Source of the DNA: Arsenophonus sp052174535
GTDB taxonomy: Bacteria; Pseudomonadota; Gammaproteobacteria; Enterobacterales; Enterobacteriaceae
Assembly (NCBI GenBank): GCA_052174535.1
Contig: JBQMRQ010000019.1
Coordinates: forward strand, 1 to 64,000
DNA: 64,000 nt
Direction: 5' to 3'
Under the pieces are notes generated by a model. That model ran no database searches and was not told where the DNA came from. It worked only from the letters and a program-made list of their open reading frames with translations. Position numbers and translations under genes: made by a program. Below are positions 52,960-63,646 of the stretch, piece after piece (the first letter of the stretch is position 1; each line of letters begins with the position of its first letter).

Positions 52960-53909
52960 CAGATCAAAGAAACTTATTCCTCACTCTCTCTCAACATAAA
53001 ACTGTATCTAATTCATTAGATGACTTGCGGTGAAAAATTATCAGATTATAGTGATTTATGCATTGAGGCAACTGATTCTATTTTATCCTGCTTATATATT
53101 ATCACACTAATGCGTTTCTGCTGTGGAACCCCCGTTCATTACGGTTACAGCATATTATTGTAAAATTCCCGATTCCAGGAAACCATTTAATAATCTGTTT
53201 AGAAGTTCTCTAACGAAACTATATTATAAGGATAAATGGTTTAGTTATCTATGATGTATCTTGAATAACTTAACTTTACGAATAGTCAGTAAAACAAACA
53301 GATATTGTTTTAAAAGCAGCTATTTAGATTAGCGTAATTACTTTCTTTCTTCAGCGCAAACAGCCGAGAATATAAATACATTAAATCCTATTATTGACAT
53401 CAAAAGATATTTTTCTATGAATTCTTTAAAAGAAAACGTTATTTTCTAGATAGAAAAGGTAAAAACGCGAGATAGGAGAAGATAAAATAAAAAATAAATC
53501 GCGATCTTAATCACTTCAGATCGATATGGTCATGTGAGCGATCAAATTCCTGAAAAGTTTAATACAGAATATGTTAGCTGTTATTTTTGAAATAATCATC
53601 GATAAGAGTTAATTCTCTATTTGTATAGAGTTTAAATGGTATGAAGCCTTTACTAACTAGCATGAAATTAATAAACTATCGCCTAATAAGCGCTAAATAA
53701 TTAATAGAGTTATTGATAAGGAATTTTATATTCAAAATATAAAGAGTTTTATTAACTGATTAAAAGGATGGCTGAATAAATTTCATAGTGTAAGGTCGTT
53801 TATTTAGCGAATTTCTAGCCTGGAGAAGATTGCATAAAACTACAGCAATTGAATATAGATGTGATTATAAATTTCTTTGCGAGCAAGGTAAGAATCTTTA
53901 TCAACATAG
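52960..53909 (+). mobile_element. Decayed IS1595-like element, copy 4
   Basis: Best-preserved IS1595 relic. A KIPDSRKPFNNL-like stretch near 53180 is followed by KDKWFSYL, then DRYGHVSDQI near 53520, INRLKGWLNKFH-like near 53750-53785, and the shared end TTTATCAACATAG at 53909. Plus orientation, frames broken. It stops six bases before the sppA stop codon, in convergent orientation. The left limit is approximate. Confidence 0.68.
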
Positions 53910-53914
53910 TTTTA

Positions 53915-55801
53915 TTAATACACATCACCACAATTTAAACAAAATGCATAGCGATTTTGTGGATCATTCATATGCTGACAAAATTTTATTTGTTGTTGAA
54001 ATTCATTAGCTATTTTTTTCGGCATTAACAATTGTAATGTATTGGGTATCATTACTTCAGCGCTTGAAGTTAATTCAAGTATTAATTGATCAATAAAAGA
54101 ACGTTCAGGCTTCACCCAGTTAAGGGAAGGTATAGTAATTTTAGCTAATTCAGCAGCTTTGTTTACTGCGTCATCAAAATCACCTAGTTTATCAACCAGG
54201 CCATTTTGTAGCGCGTCTAAACCTACCCATACTCGACCTTGAGCAATTTTATCTATCTCTTCTGGTGTTTTATGGCGCGCCTGAGCCACATATTTTAGGA
54301 AAGTATGATAGCCATTTTCAACAGTGATTTGCATCAAGTCAGAAAATTGTTTATTAATTCCTTTTGTCTCTGAGATATCCGCTAATGGAGTAGTAGATAC
54401 GCCATCAGTATGAACGCCAATTGTACCTAAGCTTTTTTCGAAGGTATTTATTACACCAAAGATACCAATTGAACCAGTCAGAGTTGTTGGACTGGCAAAA
54501 ATATAATTGGCCGGTGTTGAAATCCAATAACCACCTGATGCTGCTATTGCTCCCATCGAGACTACAATGGGTTTATTAGCGTCACGGGCAGCAATCAATT
54601 CATTACGTATTGCTTCTGAGGCGGTAACGCTGCCACCAGGACTATTAACACGTAAAATAATAGCTTTGATATCAGGGTTAAGTCGTACTTTACGTATTTG
54701 CGCCACAATTGTTTCGCTGCCTATCATGCCAGGCTTTTGTAATCCATCAATAATAGCACCTTGGGCAATTATCACAGCAATATTGTCAGGTTGATCATCA
54801 GATTGCTTTTTTTGGATCAGTTGACTTTTCTGTAGCTGTTCGCTTGGATAATCATAAATACTTATGTAATTAAAATGCTGATCTTTATCATTCCAACCAA
54901 ATTTTTTGCTTAATTCTTTCTCTATAACTGCATCAGTAAAAATATGATCAATAAGTTTTTGTTTAATCGCATATTGCGCACTATCACCATTAACGCTTTT
55001 CATTTCTTCAATTAATTTATCAGCTCCTGGAAAAATATTTTCTGGCGTCGTTTGGCGGTTTTTTGCAACAGTTGATAAGTAATGTTGCCATAGTGAATTA
55101 ATCCAGACTTTATCAGCTTCACGCGCTTCAGGTGACATATCATCACTAATAAAGGGCTCTACCGCTGATTTATAGCTGCCGATACGGAAGATATGGCTAT
55201 TAACTTTTAAATTATTTAATAGCGTCTTATAATAGAGTTTATTGGTTGAAAACCCATAAATTCCGATATTACCTTCTTGTGACATATAGATATAATTAGC
55301 AAAACTCGCTAAATAATATTGTGATTGATTATAGCTATTACCTATTGCGTAAATAGGTTTTCCAGCCTGATTAAATTCTGTTAATGCCTTACCAATATAT
55401 TGTAAGGATGGTTGATCGGAACTAATCAGATTATCTAATTGTAAAACAATACCAGTGATTTTGTCGTCATAAGTTGCCAGGCGAATAATATTTACAATTT
55501 CAAATAAAGAATTTTCTTTTATAAGATTGCTTGATGAGCCTAATAGTTCACGGTTCATTTTAATTTTACCAAAAGGATTAGGAATAGAAACTTGATCAAC
55601 AATAACACCTTGTAAATCAATAAGTAGTGCACCATGATATTGGCTAGTTATTTTTTTTTCATTTTTATAGGCAAAATAACTACTTGCTGCGATAAAGATC
55701 AAAAAAAGACAGATAAAACTACTGAGAAATCGTCTAATAAAATTAAGCAATCGCCAAATAAATTTAAAAAAATTTGCAATTAAGTTCCATGAGTTTTTCA
55801 T
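53915..55801 (-). CDS. sppA: Signal peptide peptidase A (protease IV)
   Basis: Inner-membrane serine-lysine protease that clears cleaved signal peptides in the periplasm. Length is 628 residues against 618 in E. coli. A membrane segment near residues 27-46 is followed by two tandem S49 domains. The general-base lysine lies in FRIGSYKSAVEPF and the nucleophile serine in GAIAASGGYWIS; LRVNSPGGSVTASE is conserved. GGAG lies five bases before the ATG. The C-terminus ends with NRYAFCLNCG, as expected for the full protein, although the IS1595 relic touches it. Confidence 0.97.
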   Translation of the reverse strand: MKNSWNLIANFFKFIWRLLNFIRRFLSSFICLFLIFIAASSYFAYKNEKKITSQYHGALLIDLQGVIVDQVSIPNPFGKIKMNRELLGSSSNLIKENSLFEIVNIIRLATYDDKITGIVLQLDNLISSDQPSLQYIGKALTEFNQAGKPIYAIGNSYNQSQYYLASFANYIYMSQEGNIGIYGFSTNKLYYKTLLNNLKVNSHIFRIGSYKSAVEPFISDDMSPEAREADKVWINSLWQHYLSTVAKNRQTTPENIFPGADKLIEEMKSVNGDSAQYAIKQKLIDHIFTDAVIEKELSKKFGWNDKDQHFNYISIYDYPSEQLQKSQLIQKKQSDDQPDNIAVIIAQGAIIDGLQKPGMIGSETIVAQIRKVRLNPDIKAIILRVNSPGGSVTASEAIRNELIAARDANKPIVVSMGAIAASGGYWISTPANYIFASPTTLTGSIGIFGVINTFEKSLGTIGVHTDGVSTTPLADISETKGINKQFSDLMQITVENGYHTFLKYVAQARHKTPEEIDKIAQGRVWVGLDALQNGLVDKLGDFDDAVNKAAELAKITIPSLNWVKPERSFIDQLILELTSSAEVMIPNTLQLLMPKKIANEFQQQIKFCQHMNDPQNRYAFCLNCGDVY

Positions 55802-56060
55802 CTGATCTCCAATAATATGATTAACATTTTTACGTTAAAAGGACATAAGATAATTATCAGCCCCATAACTTCATAGAATAATTAAAAATATTATTTTATT
55901 GCTATTAAAGCTGATTAAAATGTTACTTTACTATACTTATACTGATGAAAAAATTCTATTTTTGAGAAAAAACTTATAAAATGCGAATTTTTTGCAATTT
56001 ATATCTATTAAATTAATTGCAATAAAAATTAATTTTAATAAAGATAAATCTATTAATTCT
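55802..56060. other. AT-rich upstream region of sppA
   Basis: About 260 bases between sppA and IS256 copy I. It must hold the sppA promoter, but I see no sequence I would call with confidence. Confidence 0.4.
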
Positions 56061-57374
56061 GAGTTATCCTTATTTTAGTATGAAATTTTATAGGTGCTAG
56101 CATATCTCCTGTCTGATTAATTTCGTGGATGATCTTCAACAATAGAGAGATAATTTATTTTAAAAAACTACTACAGGTATTCAAAAATTAGATATTATCT
56201 CTGATCTTTTGCATAAACGTATCCTAATGGAGGTGATAGGAAGAGATAGCACTGCTTGAGACTGAGATTGAATCCATATGCTGCAAGAGCATGATGAACA
56301 ACCACCTTTGACGGCAAAGCTGGGGAATATTCCAGTCATCCGTAACGGTTATGTACCGCAGTGAATCATATAGATTTCTATTGGCGATGCTGAGACTAAA
56401 GTACTTAATGTTAAAAGAGATCGCAGCGGCAACAGAATATGTTTCAACAGCTAGTCAGTGCCTTATCTGAAACGTACAAAAAGTGACAAAGAATTGCTAC
56501 CATTCTTGTATTTGCAAGGCATAAAGAATATCTACAGGTGACTTTCATAAAATAGCTATTGGTTTTTTTCTTGATGAAAAAACACATACTCTCTCTAGAA
56601 TATCATCAGTAAACTAAAAGAGAAATCTCTTGAAAGAGCACTGGCAATGGCTGCACTGTATGGATGGTAAGAAGTTTACTACGCTCGAAGAAGGTTATTG
56701 ATAGTTAGAAGCGAATTGGGCTGAACTTCTGAATCGCTGTGAGCGTGAAGTTTAACTGTATCTCCAAGATTCCTTATGGAAGGAGATGATAACCTTGTGG
56801 TTTTTAGAATGTAATGGCAAAAATATTCTCTTTGGGCACACAGCATTAATGCTCTTGGGTATATAAAACAACTAATATGCTGCCTTAACTCCCAAAAAGC
56901 ATACAAGTAAAATTAAAACTGAACTGTAGGATATCTGGCTAGCAGAAAATCGCGATGCCGCTAATAAATTCCTTGATATTTTATTAGCAAGATTTTTTAG
57001 CGTATTCTGCCAACGATGAAGAAGCAGAAGAAAGATTAAGAAAATTGCTGCATCCTATGATTCCCCATTAGCGCAGTGTATATAGACCCGTTAAATAAAA
57101 ATAAGTCCCATTAATCAGCTTTGTGATAGTGTAAGGCTATGAAGCTGATGCGCGAAGAGCTGTAGTTCAAGAAAATAATCCTTTCAATGGTATTTAAATT
57201 GCTACAGTCTGATCAAAAAAAGCTAGAATCATCTAGAGAAACCTAACCTACTGACTTTAGTACTAAACAATATCTAATTTAAGAATGGAGAAGAGATTTA
57301 TAAAATATTAGCGTGGAACGTTAGCCTTTGTGGCCTCCGTCTTGTACACTAAATTTATTAAAAACTTAAGTAAT
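56061..57374 (+). mobile_element. Near full-length decayed IS256-family element, copy I
   Basis: Left end GAGTTATCCTTATTTTAG at 56061; right end near 57350-57374 (TACACTAAATTTATTAAAAAC). About 1.31 kb, plus orientation, with small internal deletions. The minus-strand frame at 56679-56906 is chance. Confidence 0.8.
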
Positions 57375-57696
57375 AACCATCAGTAATAATTTATTTTCAG
57401 ATAAGAATTTTTGTATTGATAATAATTTTATCAAAAAAAGCAGTAATAAAATTTATAAATATGCTTTTTATTTTTTCTTCAATAAAATATCTAATTTTAG
57501 CGTTAATTGCAGTTTTTTCAATAACTGCCTAAATTTATAGAGCTCTTAATTTTTAATCACAAAAAATGGAATGGCCTTAATATACTATGATCAGATGCTC
57601 ACATTCTGGCTGATAATATTATCTAGTGATTGGGTTAGGTGACGATTATCAAATAACTTATGGAACAGCGAGCTAATAATAAAGTTAAAGAATATA
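57375..57696. other. Non-coding stretch between two IS256 relics
   Basis: About 320 bases, AT-rich, stops on both strands. No gene, hairpin or repeat recognised. Confidence 0.45.
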
Positions 57697-59100
57697 AGTT
57701 ATTAATAAATCTGCTTTTATAAGACAAAATCAGGTTTGTGTCTTCGCGTACTCATGCTTCAAGAATCTCTTCTTGATTCTTAAATTAGATATTGTTTAGT
57801 ACTAAAATCAGTAGGTTAGGTTCCCATAGATGATTCCAGCTTTTTTTTATCAAACTGTAGCAACTTTAATACCATTGAAGGGTTACTTTAAGACACAGTG
57901 CTTTCTTCATCACATTATTAGTCTCACAGTGTCATAAAAGTTGATTTAATTCAAATTTGTCGTTTTTATTTATGCCCAGTGTTCTGACAAGAAACTATAG
58001 AATGTCAGCAGCTTTTCTCAATCTTTCTCCAGTTTCTTTATCTCTGCAGGACACATTGAAAACTTACCAACAAACATTAAAGATTTTATTATCGGAATTA
58101 CGATTCTCTAGTAGGCAAACTTTTCGCAGCTCACCTATAACTTTCAGTTATTTCCTTTTGAGAAGGAAAACCAGTACATTAGCTACTTTATGTAGCTAAT
58201 GGCCTTAGTGTTACATGTCTGAAAAGATTTTACATTGCATTTAAAAACTAAGAGCACCCTCCGTCTTCGATGGCAAGCTTAGGGATGCGATTAAGTCACG
58301 CGATTGAAGTGAATTGGAAGTTAAGTTCAGTCACTTTTGACTATTGATAATTATTTTCGAACATAACAACCTCCTTAGGTTCATGCGCAGTGCTACAAAA
58401 TAATGAGCAGTAAGTAAAATGTTCAGCTTGTCTAACAGAACGGCATTTTATACCATCGGAAAAGAAATAAATCTAGCGCAGATCATCGCTTAAATCACGC
58501 AGGCATCCCCCATTACCTATGCTCTTCAAAGTATTTCCCTGTTTTATTCTACTGATGATCTTCACGCTGTAGAAGAGCATGTGCTTTTTTATCTAGAACC
58601 GATTTTCCTAAAAGACTTTCCTCAAAATCACCGGTAGATATGCTTTTGCCAATAAACAGGTATGGTAACAACTCTTCACCGTTTTTGCACGCTTTAGATA
58701 AGACGGGTAGTACGAGATCTTGAAGGATATTCTGTTAATTCTACGATTTTTGATCTTATATAGGCATTTTAATCTCAATATCAGCAATAGCAGTTGTAGG
58801 GCTTACTATGACATATAACCGTACGGATAATAAAATGTGAAGTTCATTAAAAAGGCGCCTTGAGCATCTTGTTACAGCATGGCTTCGAGTTTCGTTTTAA
58901 CGACAAAGTTATCAACTACCAGATAGAATTACGAATAAGTTCATACAAGAGGCACAGGTAATACCTAATTTTAGGATACCTGTAAGGGTAAGATTTTTTC
59001 ATGGTATATCATCTCTCTGTTGTTGACATTATTCATGAAATGAATCAGGAAGATACGTCAGAATCTCAGAAATCACATACACTAGAAATGAACATAACTC
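57697..59100 (-). mobile_element. Near full-length decayed IS256-family element, copy J
   Basis: 3' end AAGTTATTAATAAATCTG at 57697; 5' end at 59079-59100 reads in reverse as GAGTTATGTTCATTTCTAG. About 1.40 kb, minus orientation, facing copy I. Internal landmarks such as GTGTTCTGACAAGAAACTA near 57976 are shared with the other copies. The 80-residue frame at 57957 and the 64-residue frame at 59001 belong to it and are not genes. Confidence 0.82.
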
Positions 59101-59830
59101 AAACTCATTACCAATATATCTTTATAGTAATTTCTTTTTCTAAAAAAGAATTTTTTAAATCATTAAAAGGTATTACCCTTTCCTTTTTAATATAATGTCA
59201 GGCTGAATTTTTCCTTTTAAATATCACTATATTTAATATAGACTAAAAATCTTTGATTAATTTTACTAAGGTAATGGGGAGATTCGGCGCTCCCTCTCGT
59301 GTAATGCAGCGTTCTTATTAATTTACACAATGAACTTTATTCGATAACCATTATAAAACTTTTATCTTTTTAGAAAAAAATTATTATATTTCAATCTTAA
59401 ATATCAAATAGATATAATTTAAATATCTTTTTAATAAAAAATAGTTGACAAATAAATCTAAAAGATATTCTTTTACAGCCTTTTAAGCTAAAGGTACTTA
59501 GATTAATAATCTAAAGAAAAATAATTATAACTCCCTAATTAATTTCATTAATTAATTTTTAGAAATGATATTCTCACATATAATTTATTGTTTTTACAAA
59601 AATTTTCATATAGTGCATTTTTAATCATAGTTTATTAACTTGAATTAAATTAATTTTTAAAGTTATATCCTTTTTTTTAAAATCTTGTGATTGCTAATCA
59701 AGATAAACAATTTAAATATAAAATATCTAATTAATAGATAAAAGAAAATATTTTATGTAATGGGTTACATTTATATGTAATATCTGATAAATGATTTAAT
59801 CAAATTATTTTAATTAGGTAATAGATTATA
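59101..59830. other. Long AT-rich stretch upstream of xthA
   Basis: About 730 bases, nearly all A/T, with one GC-richer island near 59275-59320. No gene or repeat was recognised. The xthA promoter must be in its last part, but several AT-rich -10-like boxes make a choice arbitrary. Confidence 0.4.
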
Positions 59831-60640
59831 ATGAAATTTGTTTCATTTAATATTAATAGCCTAAGGGCACGCTTCCATCAGCTTGAAGCTATCATTAAAA
59901 AACATCAACCTGATGTCATTGGCTTACAAGAGACCAAAGTTGATGATTGTAAATTTCCTTTAGAGCAGGTTAATCAGCTAGGCTATCATATTTATCACCA
60001 TGGACAAAAAGCGCATTATGGTGTCGCACTACTTTGCAAACAAAAACCAATCACTATCCAGAAAGGATTCCCTTTCGACGATATTGATGCCCAGTGCCGT
60101 ATTATTACAGCAAATATTAAAACAAAAAAAAGAATTATTACCGTAATAAACGGTTATTTTCCACAAGGTGAGTGCCGTAATCATCCAACAAAATTTGCAG
60201 CAAAAGAAAAATTTTATCAAGACTTACAACTTTATTTGCAAAATAATTTTTTACCTCAATCTCATATTATTCTTATGGGAGATATGAATATTAGTCCAAC
60301 AGATCATGATATTGGAATTGGTGAAATAAATAGAAAGCGTTGGCTAAGCAGGGGAAAATGCTCGTTCTTACCTGAAGAACGCGAATGGATGGATAAATTA
60401 AAATCCTGGGGATTAATAGATACTTATCGTCAACAAAATCCAGAAATTACTGATCAATTTTCGTGGTTTGATTATCGATCCAAGGGGTTTCTAGATAACC
60501 GAGGTTTGCGAATTGACTTGATCTTAGCATCAAGTTCGTTGTTTGAATGCTCTTATGAAACAGGTATTGATTATTCCATTAGAGGTATGGAAAAATCTTC
60601 AGATCATGCCCCTATTTGGGCAAAATTTAAATTAAGTTAA
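59831..60640 (+). CDS. xthA: Exonuclease III (AP endonuclease)
   Basis: Cuts DNA at abasic sites and removes 3' blocking groups in base-excision repair. Length is 269 residues against 268 in E. coli. It shows the exonuclease-endonuclease-phosphatase fold: MKFVSFNINSLRAR at the start, GLQETKVDD with the metal-binding glutamate, LMGDMNISPTDHDIG, WFDYRSKGF, LRIDLILAS and the terminal catalytic SSDHAPIW. Only a weak ribosome site (AGG) lies before the ATG. It stands alone, followed directly by its own terminator. Confidence 0.98.
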   Translation: MKFVSFNINSLRARFHQLEAIIKKHQPDVIGLQETKVDDCKFPLEQVNQLGYHIYHHGQKAHYGVALLCKQKPITIQKGFPFDDIDAQCRIITANIKTKKRIITVINGYFPQGECRNHPTKFAAKEKFYQDLQLYLQNNFLPQSHIILMGDMNISPTDHDIGIGEINRKRWLSRGKCSFLPEEREWMDKLKSWGLIDTYRQQNPEITDQFSWFDYRSKGFLDNRGLRIDLILASSSLFECSYETGIDYSIRGMEKSSDHAPIWAKFKLS

Positions 60641-60690
60641 AATAAAATCAAATGATAGCACTACTTTTTATTATTTGATTTTATTTTTTC
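60641..60690 (+). terminator. Terminator of xthA
   Basis: AATAAAATCAAAT (60641-60653) and ATTTGATTTTATT (60673-60685), a 13-base perfect stem followed by TTTT. It begins one base past the xthA stop codon. Confidence 0.8.
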
Positions 60691-62069
60691 GGTTAATTTT
60701 TCTCTATTTATCTTTAATGACCTAATGTTATGGGGTATAAAATATGATTAAAGCAATTTGTTGTCTGGTTTGTTAAATTAATATTTCACTGTCATCAGTC
60801 AGTGACGATATAAGTTTTATAAAAAACTGTTTTAACTGATTTATATTAATTTAGACTCGCAGTGAGCGGTCATGTTAGACAACGTTCCCTTCAGTGATAA
60901 AACTTTTAAAAACAATTTCTGTTGGAGCAACAGGGTTATAATATAACGGCTTTTTAACTAAAAACTTTTGGTTAATTAACAATTTAATAATACCTTTTCA
61001 CATCGGTTTTGCTACTAAATTATCCGTTTCTATCAATACTTTTTATCGCCTTATCTTGTACAAAACGGGCAATTCTGGTAATAAGAAGAAATTGTATTAG
61101 TAAATGTTTTTGTAGCTGGGTCTAATTTTTTATTACTTCACTGTTCTCGCAACATAGTTCATTTTTTACTTTTTTTCTCTGGTAGAGAAAACTATTATTA
61201 CATCTATATTGTTCCTTAGTACTCAAAATCACTCGCCAACTAAATTGGACCCAAAAAGGTTAGCAGCTTTGTAATAATTTTTTTTCCTGTGATCTCCAGT
61301 TCAATAATTTTTTATAAAATTTCATATTTGCGATAAACTAGATAAAATTATTGATAAGCAATTAATGGATAAAAATTGCTTTCATTTTTGTTAATCTGCA
61401 TCAGAGTTCCTCTAGCTGTAGGAATAATTAGATAATTGTACATTAATATTTTTATCATCCAAACAGAGATTTTTCTTATCTGATAACTTAGTTGGCAGAA
61501 ATTTTGTGAAGCCAAGCTGATAAACAGAAATAGCTTTTAATACCTCATAATAAATAGCAAAATGTTCTTTTGTGATAAGTAGCGATAATCTAAACAAGGA
61601 TAAATAATGACTTTATATTTTTATATAATGATTAACATATAGCAAAAACTTCTTTAGATACTCAAGGAATGTTTTGGTTACTTCAATTTATAAAGCTGAT
61701 AATGAATAAAGTAAGGATGCAATTTCTAATTCTTGTTTATTAATTATATACAATAGCTAAAGCTGATTGATGAGTAATTCGTACAGGGACATGCTCAGCT
61801 AAAAGACTATAAATCAAATACCTACTTCATTCTGATAATCAATACAAGTTTTACTTGACTACTAGATAGTAGTGAAATATTATTCATGGACGTGAATATA
61901 TGAGATTTTAATTTAAAAAATCTTTAGCAACAAAATGTTTGATCTTTTTATCTCTTCTAACCATCAATCCTAATATACTAACGTTTAAATTCGTCAACAG
62001 AAATACCATTGATAAAAACTGATCGCTGGATAAGCAAAGTATATGCTCGCATCATATTTATACCATACA
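60691..62069. other. Unidentified degraded region between xthA and ychE
   Basis: About 1.4 kb without an intact gene. Minus-strand readings such as YEVLKAISVYQLGFTKFL (near 61520) and KNYYKAANLFGSNLVGE (near 61240-61290) look like former protein. They are in different frames and I could not place them in a family. Probably one dead gene on the minus strand. Confidence 0.4.
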
Positions 62070-62152
62070 ATCAATATCTATCATGAAATTAATCAGCAGG
62101 ATAACGCAGCATCGTTTCCGAAACTTTATATACCATAAATTAACATAACTAT
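62070..62152 (-). mobile_element. Short IS256-family end fragment, copy K
   Basis: About 80 bases match the 5' terminal portion of the element in minus orientation: ATGAAATTAATCAGCAGGAT, then TTTCCGAAACTTTATATACC, ending like the shared GTTATG terminus. The rest of the element is gone. Confidence 0.65.
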
Positions 62153-62325
62153 CTTAGCAGGACATGCTTTCTAACTACAGAAATTAGTTTTAAACTAAAT
62201 TGATAATTCATTAAACTTACAATTTTTAAGATAAATAAAATTATTTATATAGATTTTAATGTCAATTTAAATATTAAAAATTTTATGAATAAATTATAAA
62301 TATTAATGATTTATTAGTTTTTAAC

Positions 62326-62970
62326 TTAAAGTAATCCGGGAAAAATAGATTTAGTTCCTGTAATAATAAACTCAATGCCAATTGACATTAACAATAATCC
62401 CATAATACGAGTAATAACATTAATACCCGTATGGCCTAAATATTTAATTAGAATTGTTGCTGATCGAAAAAGTAACCAACAAGATAAAGTAAAAAAGATA
62501 CAAGTTAATGATAGACCAACTAAATTTTGCCATCCCAACCAACGAGAAGACCAGACAATACATGAACTGATTGCGCCAGGCCCAGCCATTAATGGTAGCG
62601 CTAAAGGAACAACTCCAATACTATCACAAATAGCAGTTTCTATTTTTTTTTGTTTATTTTGTTTATCTTCACCTATTTGACCAGTAATCATAGACATAGC
62701 AATAGCCGCAATAACTATTCCGCCGGCAATACGAAAAGAATCAATAGAAATACCAAATAATTTTAAAAAAACTTCACCTACTAATAATGAAATACATAAA
62801 ATAATTGCTACAGAAAAATTAGCTACTAAATTAGTACGATTTCTTTCTGCTACAGATTGATAATTAGTCATACTAATAAATACAGGCAAAATTCCTATTG
62901 GATTTACTAATGCAAAAAGACCTAAAAAAAACTTAATATAATTAGGAAGATCCAGTAAAATACCAACCAC
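62326..62970 (-). CDS. ychE: MarC-family inner-membrane protein YchE
   Basis: Six-segment membrane protein of the MarC (UPF0056) family; its transport role is unknown. The start is taken as the GTG at 62970: AGGGA lies seven bases before it and MVGILLDLPNYIKFF then matches the E. coli N-terminus, giving 214 residues (E. coli 215). The longer frame begins with a TTG at 62985 that overlaps the ribosome site. The family core is nearly unchanged: ALVNPIGILPVFISM, LFGISIDSFRIAGG, GVVPLALPLMAGPGAIS and GINVITRIMGLLLM. No operon partner is seen. Confidence 0.93.
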   Translation of the reverse strand: MVGILLDLPNYIKFFLGLFALVNPIGILPVFISMTNYQSVAERNRTNLVANFSVAIILCISLLVGEVFLKLFGISIDSFRIAGGIVIAAIAMSMITGQIGEDKQNKQKKIETAICDSIGVVPLALPLMAGPGAISSCIVWSSRWLGWQNLVGLSLTCIFFTLSCWLLFRSATILIKYLGHTGINVITRIMGLLLMSIGIEFIITGTKSIFPGLL

Positions 62971-63162
62971 AATTGAGTCCCTCAATCAAATATTAACCTT
63001 AGCTAAAAATTAATTATTAATATTAAATAATGTTTAACTTTATTCAGTAAAAATACTTTATCTTAGCATAGTATACTTATCTAGCTAAAAGTTAAAAACT
63101 AATTCCAATAACAAAATAAGTTTTTAACTTAGATACCATACTAAATTTTGTTAACTAATTAT

Positions 63163-63640
63163 GAATTACGCTAACTTTTTTGGTATATAGAGTTTCTGAG
63201 ATGGGTGCGTATCTTACTGATTGATTTCGTGAATGATCTTAATAACAGAGAATGATATGCAATTAAAATTTCACTCTACAGGTATCTGTAAAATTAGATA
63301 TTACATGTAATTCCTTACATGAACTCATCTGTAATGGTAGTAAGTAGCTTATAGCTCCGCTGTCAAGAGAGAGCCTCAAAGCTATGCTGTTCAATATGCT
63401 TACGCCGCATTATTAACTGGCATCACCATATCATTTTGTGCATAATAGTTATTTACTCAGCAACCCAAATAAGATGACGGGTATTAGCGATGTTGAGATT
63501 TAAAGTCCCTGAGATCAGGAATCGGAGCGGAAACAGGGGTATGCTTCAATAGCTTCGTTGCTGCCTTATCTGAAGCGTATAAAATAGCGAAGAGTTCCTA
63601 TTATAGTTTATGCCTGCTAGAGCATCTCCTCTTATGATTT
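63163..63640 (+). mobile_element. 3'-truncated IS256-family relic, copy L(+)
   Basis: Starts near 63163 with a worn terminus and follows the plus copies (CATGAACTCATCTGTAATGG at 63317, GATGTTGAGATTTAAAGTCC at 63490) until about 63640, where it is broken by a minus-oriented copy. Confidence 0.75.
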
Positions 63641-63646
63641 TTACAA

